Below the pieces are notes generated by a model that saw only the letters and a list, made by a program, of their open reading frames with translations, had not been told where the DNA came from and searched no databases. 43,234 nt of DNA, taken from contig WFSF01000029.1 of the NCBI GenBank assembly GCA_015486155.1, positions 1 to 43,234 on the forward strand, given 5' to 3'. Position numbers and translations under genes: made by a program. Position 1 is the stretch's first letter. Each line of letters opens with the position of its first letter. Of the stretch, positions 1 to 8,464 are shown piece by piece. The stretch comes from Armatimonadota bacterium (GTDB taxonomy: Bacteria; Armatimonadota; Hebobacteria; Hebobacterales; Hebobacteraceae).

Positions 1-760
1 CCCCCACCACCACGGCCCCCACGTCCTCCGCGGAAGTCAGCCAGCCGCCGGCCCGCACCCACAACTCTTGATTTCCCTCTTGCAGGTCCCCCGCGGTGAT
101 CTCCTGGTTTGCGCTCTGCAATACCTGATAGACCATGCCGGCGGAGACGTTGTGGGCGGCCAGCGCCGCCGGGTTGAGCACCACCCTTATCTGACGCCTC
201 CGCCCGCCGATGATCTTCGCCTCGTTAACCTCCCGCACGCTGCGTATCTTGTCGCACAGGAACTGTGAGGCGATGCGCCTCAGCTCGAACGAATCATATC
301 CCTTCCCCCAAATGGTGAGCGCCAGCACCGGCACGTCGTAGATGGTGCGCAACCGCACCAGGGGCATGGTGGTGCCCGGCGGCATCATGTCCAGGTGGGA
401 GAACAGCTTGTGGTAGACCTTGACCAGGCTGTCCTCTTCATCTTGCCCCACGTAGAAGCGGACCGTCACCATGCCCTGGCCGGGCATGGAGGTGGAGTAT
501 ATGTACTCAACGCCCTTGATCTCCCACAGCAGCTTCTCCATCGGCTTGACCACGCGCTCCTCTACTTCTTTGGAGCGCGCGCCGGGCATGCCGACGAAGA
601 TGTCGATCATGGGCACGATGATCTGCGGTTCCTCCTCTCGGGGGAGGATGGTCACCGCGATGACGCCGGCCAGGATGGAGCCCAGGAGCAGAATGGGCGT
701 CAACTTGTTGGTGATGAAGGCGCGGGCGACGCGGCCGGCCGCCCCTAATGGACCGTTCAT
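1..760 (-). CDS. RND-family efflux pump, N-terminal part (runs off the window)
   Basis: This is the inner-membrane pump of a tripartite proton-driven efflux system; only about the first 253 residues are present because the gene leaves the window. A first membrane helix (about residues 18-36) is followed by the RND hallmark PREEEPQI and then by porter-domain sequence (KPMEKLLWEI, YIYSTSMPGQGMV). These segments resemble AcrB-type pumps. The ATG at 758-760 overlaps the TGA of the upstream membrane-fusion gene in an ATGA arrangement, so the two are translationally coupled. The family is clear; the substrate is not. The link to an ArsR-type box upstream of the operon suggests metal, metalloid or redox-stress export, but that is inference from context. 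Confidence 0.93.
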   Translation of the reverse strand, partial: MNGPLGAAGRVARAFITNKLTPILLLGSILAGVIAVTILPREEEPQIIVPMIDIFVGMPGARSKEVEERVVKPMEKLLWEIKGVEYIYSTSMPGQGMVTVRFYVGQDEEDSLVKVYHKLFSHLDMMPPGTTMPLVRLRTIYDVPVLALTIWGKGYDSFELRRIASQFLCDKIRSVREVNEAKIIGGRRRQIRVVLNPAALAAHNVSAGMVYQVLQSANQEITAGDLQEGNQELWVRAGGWLTSAEDVGAVVVG

Positions 761-1920
761 TTTGCGGCTCCCTCCCCTTGGACTGTCACCGGCTGCCCCT
801 CCCGCAGCCCGGACTGGCCGGAGACGATCACCGACTCATCTCCATTCAGGCCGGACAGGATCGCCACCAGGCCCTGAAACCGTTTTCCCGTCCTCACGAC
901 GCGCAGGCTGGCCCGTCCGTCCCTCGCCACCCATACGCCGGTCACCCCCTCATGGATGACGACCGCCTCTTCGGGCACCGCCATCGTCGTCTCCCCCTTG
1001 ACGGAGGGCAGTTGGATCCGCCCGAACATCCCGGATTTCAGCCCCTCTCGCCTGGGCAGGTCGCATTTCACCGTCACCGTGCGGGAGGCGGGGTCGGCCG
1101 CGGGCACGATCTCGGCTATCCGCGCGGGCAGAGCATCGCCGCCGAGCGCGTCCAGCACCGCCGTGACCTCCATGCCCTTCTTCAGCCCGACCGCATCGCT
1201 CTCGGGCACCGCGCAGGCCAGACGATAGCGCGAATCGTCGTCCACCACCAACAGCGGCATCCCCGGGCTGGCGAGGTCTCCGGGGTCGGCCAATCTCTGG
1301 GCGACGATGCCGGAAATCGGGGCCTTCACCACCGCATAGGAGAGCATCACCTTCGCGGATCTGACCGCGGCCTCGGCCTGCTCGATGGCTCCATTTGTCC
1401 GCTCCACCTGTGCCTTGGCCTGCTCCACGCCCTCGCGGCTGCTCACCAGCGCCAGCTTGGCGTGGTCCAGTTGCTGTTTGGGGATCACTTCCTGCTCGTA
1501 GAGGGCCTTCGCGCGGTCGTAGTCGGTCTTGACCGTTCGTTGATGCGCCTTGGCGGAAACCAGATTAGCCTCCGCCTGGCTGCGCGCCGCCTCGGCCTGC
1601 GCCAGCGCCGCCTCGGCCTGCGCCACCCCGGCCTTCAGATCCGCGTCGTCCAGACGCACCAACAGCTGCCCGCGATGAACCCGGTCTCCTTCCCGCACGT
1701 TCACCTGTTCCACCCGGGCCATGATCTTGGGCGCGATCTCCGCCCGGTAGATCGCCTCCACCGTTCCCGTCGCCTCCGCAGTGCTTGGGATCGCGATGGT
1801 GCTCACTTTTGCGACCTGGACCTGCGCCGGAGGCAGTTCCGTCGGGTTCTCCAGCGGCTGCACGCGGCCGCATCCCGCCACCAAGACGACCGCAGCCAGC
1901 ATCCCTAACCACACTCTCAT
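757..1920 (-). CDS. RND efflux periplasmic adaptor (membrane-fusion) lipoprotein
   Basis: This 387-aa adaptor would link the inner-membrane RND pump to an outer-membrane channel. A lipoprotein signal ends in the lipobox VLVAGC (Cys17). A lipoyl/barrel-sandwich half follows (GTVEAIYRAEIAPK, VREGDRVHRGQLLVRLDD), then a long Ala/Gln-rich coiled-coil hairpin (about residues 90-180), the second lipoyl half (VVKAPISGIV) and a beta-barrel C-terminus. I chose the ATG at 1918-1920 because it places the signal peptide correctly and has GGGAG about 9 bases upstream; the frame is open further upstream without signal-like sequence. The stop overlaps the pump start by four bases. The gene starts about 95 bases downstream of an ArsR-type box. 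Confidence 0.93.
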   Translation of the reverse strand: MRVWLGMLAAVVLVAGCGRVQPLENPTELPPAQVQVAKVSTIAIPSTAEATGTVEAIYRAEIAPKIMARVEQVNVREGDRVHRGQLLVRLDDADLKAGVAQAEAALAQAEAARSQAEANLVSAKAHQRTVKTDYDRAKALYEQEVIPKQQLDHAKLALVSSREGVEQAKAQVERTNGAIEQAEAAVRSAKVMLSYAVVKAPISGIVAQRLADPGDLASPGMPLLVVDDDSRYRLACAVPESDAVGLKKGMEVTAVLDALGGDALPARIAEIVPAADPASRTVTVKCDLPRREGLKSGMFGRIQLPSVKGETTMAVPEEAVVIHEGVTGVWVARDGRASLRVVRTGKRFQGLVAILSGLNGDESVIVSGQSGLREGQPVTVQGEGAAK

Positions 1921-2013
1921 GGCATTATCTCTCCCTGATTTCTCCTGCCAAGCTCGTTCACAGTGCGGCCTCATTTCCTCGGCCCGGACAGTTCCGGGCG
2001 CCGGCCAACACAA

Positions 2014-2031
2014 TATTCGAATCTATGCATA
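2014..2031 (-). promoter_or_regulatory. ArsR-type operator box in front of the efflux operon
   Basis: The 18-bp imperfect dyad TATTCGAATCTATGCATA (plus-strand reading) lies about 95 bases upstream of the membrane-fusion gene. It matches the box at the arsR promoter (2992-3009) at 16 of 18 positions, and the right half-site GCATA is identical. On the minus strand its TATGCA could be the -10 element. The shared box implies that the neighbouring ArsR-family regulator controls the efflux operon; this is inferred from sequence identity alone. Confidence 0.6.
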
Positions 2032-2032
2032 T

Positions 2033-2051
2033 GATAGCGCACCGCGCTATC
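2033..2051. promoter_or_regulatory. Second perfect dyad next to the ArsR-type box
   Basis: GATAGCGC and GCGCTATC form a perfect 8-bp inverted repeat around a 3-base centre, only two bases from the ArsR-type box. On the minus strand it fills the -35/-10 spacer region of the efflux promoter, which makes it a candidate operator for a second regulator. It could also fold as a short hairpin, but no T-run follows, so it is a poor terminator. Confidence 0.4.
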
Positions 2052-2183
2052 CGAATAAACCTGCCAATGGGAATTTTCCTTTACAACCCTCGCCCCTTGT
2101 CCCGCCCGCGACCGATTGTCCGCGCGGGCCCCCACACCGGCGCGCGGCCGCGCTCAAGGCGGATCTCCACCCCCGCCGGAGTT

Positions 2184-2384
2184 TCAGTCCTCCTCCCCGC
2201 TCATCTGGAAGATCAGGCACTGCGGACGAAAGCGGCAGTATCCCTCGGGGTGCGGACACTTTGCGCACTCGTCGCAGAAGTTCATGGAGAATTTCATGCA
2301 GTGCCAGCGCGCCGGCCGATCCGGATGGTTCACGCAGGTCGTCTGCGTCTTTTCCTTTTCCGCTGTCGATCCCGGGTTGCTCAA
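2184..2384 (-). CDS. Small Cys/His-rich (B-box-like) zinc-binding protein
   Basis: This is a 66-aa cytoplasmic protein dominated by potential metal ligands: Cys17, His20, Cys29, Cys37, Cys40, Cys43, Cys50 and Cys56. The CVNHPDRPARWHC spacing resembles B-box-type zinc fingers. No function can be assigned. It begins with TTG; this start is supported by GGAGG about 10 bases upstream in the 25-base gap after fmdB. It is third in the arsR-fmdB operon, so it is probably repressed by the ArsR-type regulator and may be a small metal- or thiol-handling protein. That role is inference. Confidence 0.7.
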   Translation of the reverse strand: MSNPGSTAEKEKTQTTCVNHPDRPARWHCMKFSMNFCDECAKCPHPEGYCRFRPQCLIFQMSGEED

Positions 2385-2409
2385 GCGAATGGACCTCCGG
2401 TGGTATGCG

Positions 2410-2616
2410 CTACAGGTTGCACACCCCGCTCGTGCAAGTGGGACACGAACTCACCCCGTCGTCGTCCTTGCGGACGGAGGCGACCACGGACATCAACTTG
2501 CGCGTCGACCGCGATCCGCACTCAGGGCACTCCTGCGCCTCCTTGGCCTCTCGAAAGGAAACGAGTCTTTCGAACCGCTTGCCGCAATCTCGGCACTCAT
2601 ACTCGTAGACCGGCAT
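2410..2616 (-). CDS. FmdB-family zinc-ribbon protein
   Basis: A 68-aa protein with the FmdB start MPVYEYECRDCG. Two CxxC knuckles (Cys8/Cys11 and Cys30/Cys33) form the zinc ribbon. A further CPTC (58-61) plus Cys66 sit at the C-terminus, after the usual acidic/serine linker. FmdB proteins were named from a putative formamidase regulator, but their role is still mostly unknown. The ATG at 2614-2616 follows an excellent GGAGGA ribosome-binding site. The gene lies 50 bases after arsR and 25 bases before the Cys-rich ORF, so the three are probably one transcript. Confidence 0.88.
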   Translation of the reverse strand: MPVYEYECRDCGKRFERLVSFREAKEAQECPECGSRSTRKLMSVVASVRKDDDGVSSCPTCTSGVCNL

Positions 2617-2666
2617 TCGTGTTCCTCCTTTTTTGTGAGAGACGGAGCCATTCCGCGCCGGGCGCG

Positions 2667-2966
2667 TCAGGCGGCCATCTGCTTGTCCGCAAGGCCCTCG
2701 ATGAGACTTCTCACCTGTCTCACCATGTTCGCAATCCGCTTGTCCGTGAGCTGATAGCACACGCGCTTTCCCTTGCGCACGGGCACCACCAAGCCTCGGT
2801 CACGGAGGATGGCCAGGTGCTGCGAGATGTTCGCCTGCCGGCAGTCGAGTTCATCCTCCATGTCCGATACACAGCACTCCCCGGAGGCTATCCGCTCGAT
2901 GATCCCCAGACGGGTCGGATGTCCCAGGGCCTTGAAGAACGCCGCGACGCGCATTTGGCTCATCAT
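2667..2966 (-). CDS. ArsR-family winged-helix repressor
   Basis: A 99-aa winged-helix regulator. The family start KALGHPTRLGIIERI is followed by the recognition helix region ANISQHLAILRDRGLV and the wing VRKGKRVCYQL. Cysteines at 31, 32, 42 and 70 are candidate sensor ligands. The ECCVSDME segment sits where ArsR proteins carry ELCVCDL, but one cysteine is replaced by Ser, so the inducer (metal, metalloid or a thiol-reactive species) is uncertain. I prefer the ATG at 2964-2966, with AGGA just upstream; the frame also allows TTG at 2981. An 18-bp dyad overlaps its own promoter and recurs before the efflux operon, which suggests autoregulation plus control of the pump. Confidence 0.9.
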   Translation of the reverse strand: MMSQMRVAAFFKALGHPTRLGIIERIASGECCVSDMEDELDCRQANISQHLAILRDRGLVVPVRKGKRVCYQLTDKRIANMVRQVRSLIEGLADKQMAA

Positions 2967-2991
2967 CCTGATCCTGTCCAACTGGATATAC

Positions 2992-3033
2992 TATGCGAAT
3001 ATATGCATACCCTACATCGGGACCGCTTGTCAA
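2992..3033 (-). promoter_or_regulatory. arsR promoter with overlapping ArsR-type operator
   Basis: On the minus strand a consensus -35, TTGACA (3028-3033), is followed after 18 bases by TATGCA (3004-3009) as a -10. The -10 lies inside the dyad TATGCGAATATATGCATA (2992-3009), whose halves TATGC/GCATA are perfect inverted repeats around eight bases. A repressor bound there would block RNA polymerase. The same box, with two differences, occurs at 2014-2031. Confidence 0.65.
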
Positions 3034-3141
3034 GGGGCTTTTCGGCGATTTGTCCAGCCGAAGGCCCCGGGATAAGACGCGGCCGGATCCCCATTCGCCC
3101 TTTCAATTCTGTCAAATGCCAGTCCCGCGCCCGGCGCGCGC

Positions 3142-4818
3142 CTACCGCGCGCCGGCTCTGACCCCGTATTGCATGTCGGGAGCGCCGCTCTGGTGGGCGC
3201 CCATGTCGGGGTGTTCGCTCCCATCACAGAAGTTCGGTATCCGGACGCCCGCCCGGTAGCCCAGACTCTTGGGGGAGAGCTGGAAGTTTCCCCGCATGGT
3301 CTTGCGGTCGAAGCCGAACCGGGGGCCGTAGGTGGGCGTTCCCTTCAGCCCGTGCGCCTCCTGCCCTTTCGGGTAGCTGCCGCTGCATAGGTCATAGTCG
3401 AAATCAATGTCGGAATTGCGGGAATTGACGGAGATGGAGCGATGGCCGGGGCGGACGTGCAATATGTTGTTGCGGGTCGTGCAGTGCCGGATCACCCTGC
3501 CATCCCAGTCCGGATTCGATCCCGTCCCCAGACCTCCGGCGCCCTCCCCGTTGGGCTGTAACACGGTGTTATTGAAGACGTACGTGTGGCCCGTCATCCA
3601 CGAAAAATCACCCGCCGCGCCCATCTTGATGAACGGCCCATACTGGCCGTAGATGCTCGTCGGAGGGCTGTAGCACCGTCCGGACACGTTCTGCCAGATG
3701 TAGAGGGGGCCGATCGAGTTGGCCGCGTTGGCGATGGGCCCGTAGACCTCTTCGAGGTAGTTGTTCCAGATGCGCACGTTCCGGTCCCCGCCCTCGGCCT
3801 CGATTCCGTCGTCCCAGTTGTTCGCCAGGTAGTTGCCGTAGATGTCCGAGTCCGCGCCCGGGAATCCCCGGTAGCTGCTGTTCCAGCCATAACCGAGGAT
3901 GTCGTTGAAGTAGTGGCCGGGGTGGGAGAAGATCTCGTTGTAGCGGATCACGTGGTTCCCCTCGCTCTCCTCGAAGGCGATTCCCTGCGGCCCCGACGGG
4001 TGGTACATGTCCGGGCTGTCCAGTGGCGTCCAGGTGGCGTTGATCGGATTCTTCTGGCCCCAGTTGTTGGCCCCGCTGCGCGGGTCGTGGATGCGGCAGC
4101 GCTGCACCACCACGCGTCTCAGGGCGTGAGAGGTGGAATAGACGCCGGCCTGATAGTCCACGCCGAAGCCGTACTTCGTCACTTCCCCCCACCCGCTGAT
4201 GTCACAGTCCTCGATCACCACGTCGTGACAGTCGTACAGCCTGATGCCGTACTTCTTCGCGTTCTTCAGGGTGAATCCCCGGATGATGATATAGTTGGCC
4301 CGCACCTCTATGCAGGAGTCGGCCTTGTCGTCCACGTCAATCGTCGCTCCCCTCCCGTCGATCAGCAGATACCCGTCGGGCTTTCCGGACTCGGTGAGAA
4401 TGAGCGCGGTGCTCCTGTCCCCCACCTTGACGGTCTTTCCCACCGGAAAATGTTCGCTCCAGGTGCTCGCGGAGAGCCGCGTGGTGGTCGCGGTGCCCTC
4501 CAGGGTGAGCTTGATCTCATACTTCGTCCCCGGCTTCAAGTTGACGATGCTGCCCCGGTAATCGGCCAGGTCCTCGTCCGTACCCTTGATCGGGTTGTAC
4601 TTCATGGGGAGCGCTTCCTTCCATTCCCGCGCGCCCTGTTTACGGTATGCGACCAGCACCCGCTTGTCTGCCCCTCCGCCGGGGGGAGACCAGTAGAGGC
4701 CGATGCACTCGAAGGTGGAGATCGCCTTGGGCTGAGCCGCCTGTGGAGGCGGGGAGGCCGCACACGAGGCGAACATCAAGGGAATTGCCATGAGGCACAA
4801 CAACCAGCGTGCTTTCAT
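3142..4818 (-). CDS. Secreted lipoprotein with right-handed parallel beta-helix
   Basis: A 558-aa exported protein. The signal peptide ends at the lipobox FASC (Cys19). A fibronectin-III-like segment (about 35-115, ending in LKPGTKYEIKLTLEG) comes next, then repeated beta-helix coils (about 150-500) with motifs such as NYIIIRGFTLKNAKKYGI, DVVIEDCDISG, HVIRYNEIF and NVRIWNNYLEEV. This architecture is seen in pectate-lyase-like polysaccharide-binding or -degrading proteins and in surface adhesins; I see no specific catalytic signature. The ATG at 4816-4818 has GGAG eight bases upstream. The gene is monocistronic, between mscS and the arsR promoter. Confidence 0.85.
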   Translation of the reverse strand: MKARWLLCLMAIPLMFASCAASPPPQAAQPKAISTFECIGLYWSPPGGGADKRVLVAYRKQGAREWKEALPMKYNPIKGTDEDLADYRGSIVNLKPGTKYEIKLTLEGTATTTRLSASTWSEHFPVGKTVKVGDRSTALILTESGKPDGYLLIDGRGATIDVDDKADSCIEVRANYIIIRGFTLKNAKKYGIRLYDCHDVVIEDCDISGWGEVTKYGFGVDYQAGVYSTSHALRRVVVQRCRIHDPRSGANNWGQKNPINATWTPLDSPDMYHPSGPQGIAFEESEGNHVIRYNEIFSHPGHYFNDILGYGWNSSYRGFPGADSDIYGNYLANNWDDGIEAEGGDRNVRIWNNYLEEVYGPIANAANSIGPLYIWQNVSGRCYSPPTSIYGQYGPFIKMGAAGDFSWMTGHTYVFNNTVLQPNGEGAGGLGTGSNPDWDGRVIRHCTTRNNILHVRPGHRSISVNSRNSDIDFDYDLCSGSYPKGQEAHGLKGTPTYGPRFGFDRKTMRGNFQLSPKSLGYRAGVRIPNFCDGSEHPDMGAHQSGAPDMQYGVRAGAR

Positions 4819-4924
4819 CGCGTCTGCTCCTTTCGGCTGGGGTATCGCTCACCCGCGCCTGTATCTACATCCCCGCGGGTTTCTACGCCGAGGCGCCGCC
4901 GGAACCTTCTGCCGCGCGCCCCGA

Positions 4925-5734
4925 TTACGCTCCCTGATGCAGATACACGTCCGTCTGCGGAAACGGAATCGTGATATCGTTGGCGTCCAGGGCGACCTTG
5001 ATCGCCTCCAGCAGGCCGAAGTACACGTCCCAGTAGTCGGAGACGCGCGTCCAGGGCCGCACCGCCAGGTTCACGCTGCTGTCCGCCAACTCCAGTACGC
5101 CGATGGTGGGCGCGGGATCCTTCAGCACTCTCTCGTCGGCCGCCAGCACTTCCCCGATCACCTGCTTCGCCTTGGCCAGGTCGTCCTCATAGGAGACGCC
5201 GATCACCAGGTCCACCCGCCGCGTCCCCTTTGTGGAGTAGTTGGTGATGGTGCCGCCGGTCACCTGCGCATTGGGCACGATGACGGTCTTGTTGTCGGGG
5301 GTGGCGAGTTGGGTGGTGAAGATCTGCAGGGTTTCCACCACCCCGGCCGTCCCTGCGATCTCCACGAAATCCCCGACCTTGAAGGGGCGGAAAATGGCGA
5401 GCAGCACGCCGGAGGCGAAGTTCGCCAGCGAGCCCTGAAGCGCGAGCCCGATGGCCAGCGCGGCCGCGCCGATCACCGCCACGAAGGTCGTCACCTCCAC
5501 GCCGAGCTTCTGCAGCGCCGCCAGCAACACCCCTACCAGCAGAAGCGCGTAGGTCAGCGATCCCGCCAGCGACACCACCGTCTCGTCGGTATCCCGCCTT
5601 CTCAGTATGAACTCGACGCCGCGGGCGATGCGCTTCGCCAGCCACCGCCCCACCACGAAGATGGCGAGCGCGGCCAGCAGGCGAAGACCGTACACAGGCA
5701 GCAACTCCATCACCGAGCTCACGATTTTTTCCAT
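4925..5734 (-). CDS. mscS: Small-conductance mechanosensitive channel (MscS family)
   Basis: A 269-aa channel that would release solutes on hypo-osmotic shock, close to the usual length for minimal MscS proteins. It has three N-terminal helices. The pore helix is followed by the family signature GLALQGSLANFASGVLL, then RPFKVGDFVEIAG and NKTVIVPNAQV of the beta domain, and a C-terminal alpha/beta domain. The ATG at 5732-5734 has GGGGAG about 10 bases upstream. The open frame extends upstream but that stretch is Arg/Cys-rich and unlike a channel N-terminus. It is divergent from the ABC operon across a 273-base gap in which I see no further gene. Confidence 0.92.
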   Translation of the reverse strand: MEKIVSSVMELLPVYGLRLLAALAIFVVGRWLAKRIARGVEFILRRRDTDETVVSLAGSLTYALLLVGVLLAALQKLGVEVTTFVAVIGAAALAIGLALQGSLANFASGVLLAIFRPFKVGDFVEIAGTAGVVETLQIFTTQLATPDNKTVIVPNAQVTGGTITNYSTKGTRRVDLVIGVSYEDDLAKAKQVIGEVLAADERVLKDPAPTIGVLELADSSVNLAVRPWTRVSDYWDVYFGLLEAIKVALDANDITIPFPQTDVYLHQGA

Positions 5735-6007
5735 GGTTTCCGTTCTCCCCGTGCCAGAGGTGATTTCCGCGCAGCAGCCCGCCCCTCTACGCCGGCGCGC
5801 ATACTGGGCGTGATGCGTAGGGACGTACTTCTTTTGGCAGGGGAGGTCCACCTTGGCTCATATGGCGGCTTGGTGGACTTTTCGCTACATGCTCCCACGG
5901 CGGCCAGAGCGGCAGGAGATGCGGGGGATGGTCTGGAAACAGAGCAAACAAGTTGCAGTCAGGCGCGCGCTGGGGGGCGCGGGGCGACTGGCCCCGGGAG
6001 GTGGCAG

Positions 6008-8464
6008 ATGAACGTCAGGCGCTTCTTGGAGCACCGATTTCTCTGCTGGGGCATTGCCGCGTGGGTGGCGGCGTCCTGTCTTCCGGCCTCCGCGCAGGGA
6101 AACCTGGGCTTGAAGGTCCGGGTGGGCTTGGGCCGGGGCCCGTCCGAGTATCGCCAGAATCCGGTCTTCCTCACCCTGACCCCGCCGCCCGACCCGGGCA
6201 CCCCGGTGGCGATAACGGTGACGCTGCTCGCCTCCGAGTCCTCCCTGGCCGGGTGGTCTTCCTCAGATCCCTCCCGCGCGCGCATACCGCTCTCCCATTA
6301 TCGTTTCCAGCGCGCCTATCCGGGCCCGGACCAGGCGCTGGCCGTGCCCGTGCCGCTGAAGGAGGAGGTGCTCCGGCTGCGCGTCGCGGTGGAGACCGGG
6401 GACGGCCGCCGCGCGACCCGGACGGTGAACCGGCCCGAATTCGGGTGGCGCGTCACCCTGGTGCTCACCAGGCGGAGAGAGGCGCTCTCGTTTCTCGCAG
6501 ACATGCTCGGGGCCGTCATCGTCTCCGATCCGAAGGACCTGCCGGCCGACTGGCGGTGCTACCAAAGCGTGAGCACGCTGATGGTGGACGATTTCCGCCT
6601 GGACGAACTGCCGCCGGCCACTCTGGCTGCGCTCGAGAAGGCGGTCTCCTCCCACCTGGGGGTGCTGGTGACCGGGCCGGGGCTGGAGGCCAACGCGGGG
6701 GCTCGGCTGCTGGGCCCCCTGGCGAAGGTGGGGGCGCGCGGCTGGGGGCCTGCTTCGCCCCAGCCGGAGCTGGCGCAGTGGCTCTCGGCGTGGGTGGAGA
6801 ATGTGAATGACCTGCAGCCCCTCCCCCTGCTGCAGCTGGACAACGCGGAAGACATGACCCTGGTGCGCTCCGGCGGACAGCCGGCGGTGCTGCGCGTCCA
6901 GGGCGCGCGGGGATTCGTGGCGGCCTGCGCCTTCGACCCCGCCCGTCTCTCCTGGGACGACCCGAACGCCAGTTACAAGGCAAGAGCGAATGCCTGCGGC
7001 CACCTGCTTAACCTGGCGACACCGGGGCCCGGCGTTTCCGTGAGCCCGGCCCGCGTGGTGGAGAGCCTGGTGCCGCGGGAGGCGCAGATGAGCGGGATGA
7101 CGGTTCCCATCATCATCCTGCTCGGAATCTTCGCGCTCGCCCTGGGCCCGGTGAACTTCCTCGTCGTCCGGCGGGCCCGGAGGCGGGAATGGATGCTGGT
7201 GACGGTGCCGGTGATGGTGGCCGTCTTCCTGGCGGCGACCGTGATCGTCTCCCGCGCCTCCTTCGGGCGGGAGGACGTGTTCTCCACCCAGACGGCGATC
7301 CTCGCCTCCGCAGACCGGGACCAGGCCGTGGAGCTCACCCAGTTCGGCCGCCTCTCCCGCCGGCAGGAGCCGATCTCCTTCCTCCTGCCGGAGGGCGCGC
7401 TCGCGGCCGGGCCTCGCGAGCCGGCTGAAGAGAGATCCCCCACACAGCTGGAATTCCGGCCCCTTTCCTGGGATGAACCGGGGGACGGGACCCTGTCGCT
7501 CTCCAACGTCTGGCAACGCCCGCGGTCCATGCGTTTCTGCGGCGCGGAGCGAATCGTCGCGCTCCGCCCGCCGGTGGCGGAGGCCCACCTGGAGGGAGAC
7601 GAACTGGTGGGGAGTTTCACCAACACCTTCGATTACACCCTCGAAAACGCCGTCCTCATGGTCAAATGGCGTCACGCGGACCTCGGAAAGATCGCGCCGG
7701 GGGAGACCAAGACCTTCCGGGTGAAGCTGGGGACCCCCGAAAAATACACAAACCCGAACGAAACTCCCATTCAGTACCTGTGGCCCTCCGTCTGGATAGA
7801 AAGGCTGTCGGGCAAGAGTGTAACGCCTGACTCGCCTCCGCGCGAGTTGCAGTGGGTCATGGATGCTCTCCCCGGCCAGGACCTGGAGGCTCCCACGCTG
7901 CTCGCCTGGGGCGGGCCGCAGGCGCCGGCCGCCTCGCCCGGCGCGGCGCGGAGGGACATGAGGCTCACCGCCGTCCGCATTCCGGTGACTCCACTCCAGG
8001 GGGAGAGGGTGAAGATACCCGCGGGCATTGCCGTGCTCCTGCGCAACAGCGGCGGCGCCATGTTGCCGCTGAGCGCGTTTTCCAGCAACGAGCGGAATAA
8101 ACCCATCTATGTGTACCAGCTTCCCCTCGCCCCCGGCGAGCTCGCGGACTGCACGCTCACCGTTCACTTCCACGTGAGCTCCCCGCGCTGGCTGAAGGGG
8201 GCCACCGGTCCTCCGCTGAGCCTCTTAGACTGGCAGAAGAAGCGCTGGGAGAGAATCACGGACGGCGCGACGGGGACGGGCGAGCTGCGGCTGCGGCACG
8301 GGTCCCGGTTCGTGAAGGGGCCCGAGGGAGTGGTCGCGATCAGAGAGGATAAAGGGCAGGATCAAGATTACGCTTATCTGGGCTGTTCGGACCAGGGGTG
8401 TCCTTCAACCTCCTTCGGGAGCATCTCCTACCTGGACCTGAGCCTGGAAGGGAGGCGGCGATGA
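6008..8464 (+). CDS. Membrane-anchored exoprotein of an ABC-2 export operon
   Basis: An 818-aa protein of unknown function. A signal peptide (about 1-30, cleaved near ASAQG) leads an extracytoplasmic region of about 330 residues. Two close membrane helices follow (about 364-385 and 395-415; PIIILLGIFALALGPVNFLVV, with RRARRRE between them) and then a second, roughly 400-residue C-terminal region. Proteins of this layout often accompany ABC-2 type ATPase/permease pairs. I chose the ATG at 6008 because GGGAGG lies 7 bases upstream and the signal peptide begins there; the frame is open far upstream, antisense to mscS. Its TGA overlaps the ATPase ATG (ATGA), so the genes are coupled. Confidence 0.82.
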   Translation: MNVRRFLEHRFLCWGIAAWVAASCLPASAQGNLGLKVRVGLGRGPSEYRQNPVFLTLTPPPDPGTPVAITVTLLASESSLAGWSSSDPSRARIPLSHYRFQRAYPGPDQALAVPVPLKEEVLRLRVAVETGDGRRATRTVNRPEFGWRVTLVLTRRREALSFLADMLGAVIVSDPKDLPADWRCYQSVSTLMVDDFRLDELPPATLAALEKAVSSHLGVLVTGPGLEANAGARLLGPLAKVGARGWGPASPQPELAQWLSAWVENVNDLQPLPLLQLDNAEDMTLVRSGGQPAVLRVQGARGFVAACAFDPARLSWDDPNASYKARANACGHLLNLATPGPGVSVSPARVVESLVPREAQMSGMTVPIIILLGIFALALGPVNFLVVRRARRREWMLVTVPVMVAVFLAATVIVSRASFGREDVFSTQTAILASADRDQAVELTQFGRLSRRQEPISFLLPEGALAAGPREPAEERSPTQLEFRPLSWDEPGDGTLSLSNVWQRPRSMRFCGAERIVALRPPVAEAHLEGDELVGSFTNTFDYTLENAVLMVKWRHADLGKIAPGETKTFRVKLGTPEKYTNPNETPIQYLWPSVWIERLSGKSVTPDSPPRELQWVMDALPGQDLEAPTLLAWGGPQAPAASPGAARRDMRLTAVRIPVTPLQGERVKIPAGIAVLLRNSGGAMLPLSAFSSNERNKPIYVYQLPLAPGELADCTLTVHFHVSSPRWLKGATGPPLSLLDWQKKRWERITDGATGTGELRLRHGSRFVKGPEGVVAIREDKGQDQDYAYLGCSDQGCPSTSFGSISYLDLSLEGRRR

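Noticed and set aside
2104-2129. GCCCGCG/CGCGGGC hairpin as terminator of the arsR operon
   Set aside because: No T-run follows on the minus strand; it is probably just GC-rich dyad noise.
4790-6007. Upstream extension of the 818-aa exoprotein frame by about 400 codons
   Set aside because: It is antisense to mscS and has Arg/His/Gly-rich shadow composition; the signal peptide and GGGAGG place the start at 6008.
6263-8173. Long minus-strand open frame (636 codons)
   Set aside because: It is an antisense shadow of the exoprotein, Arg/His/Gly-rich with no domain.
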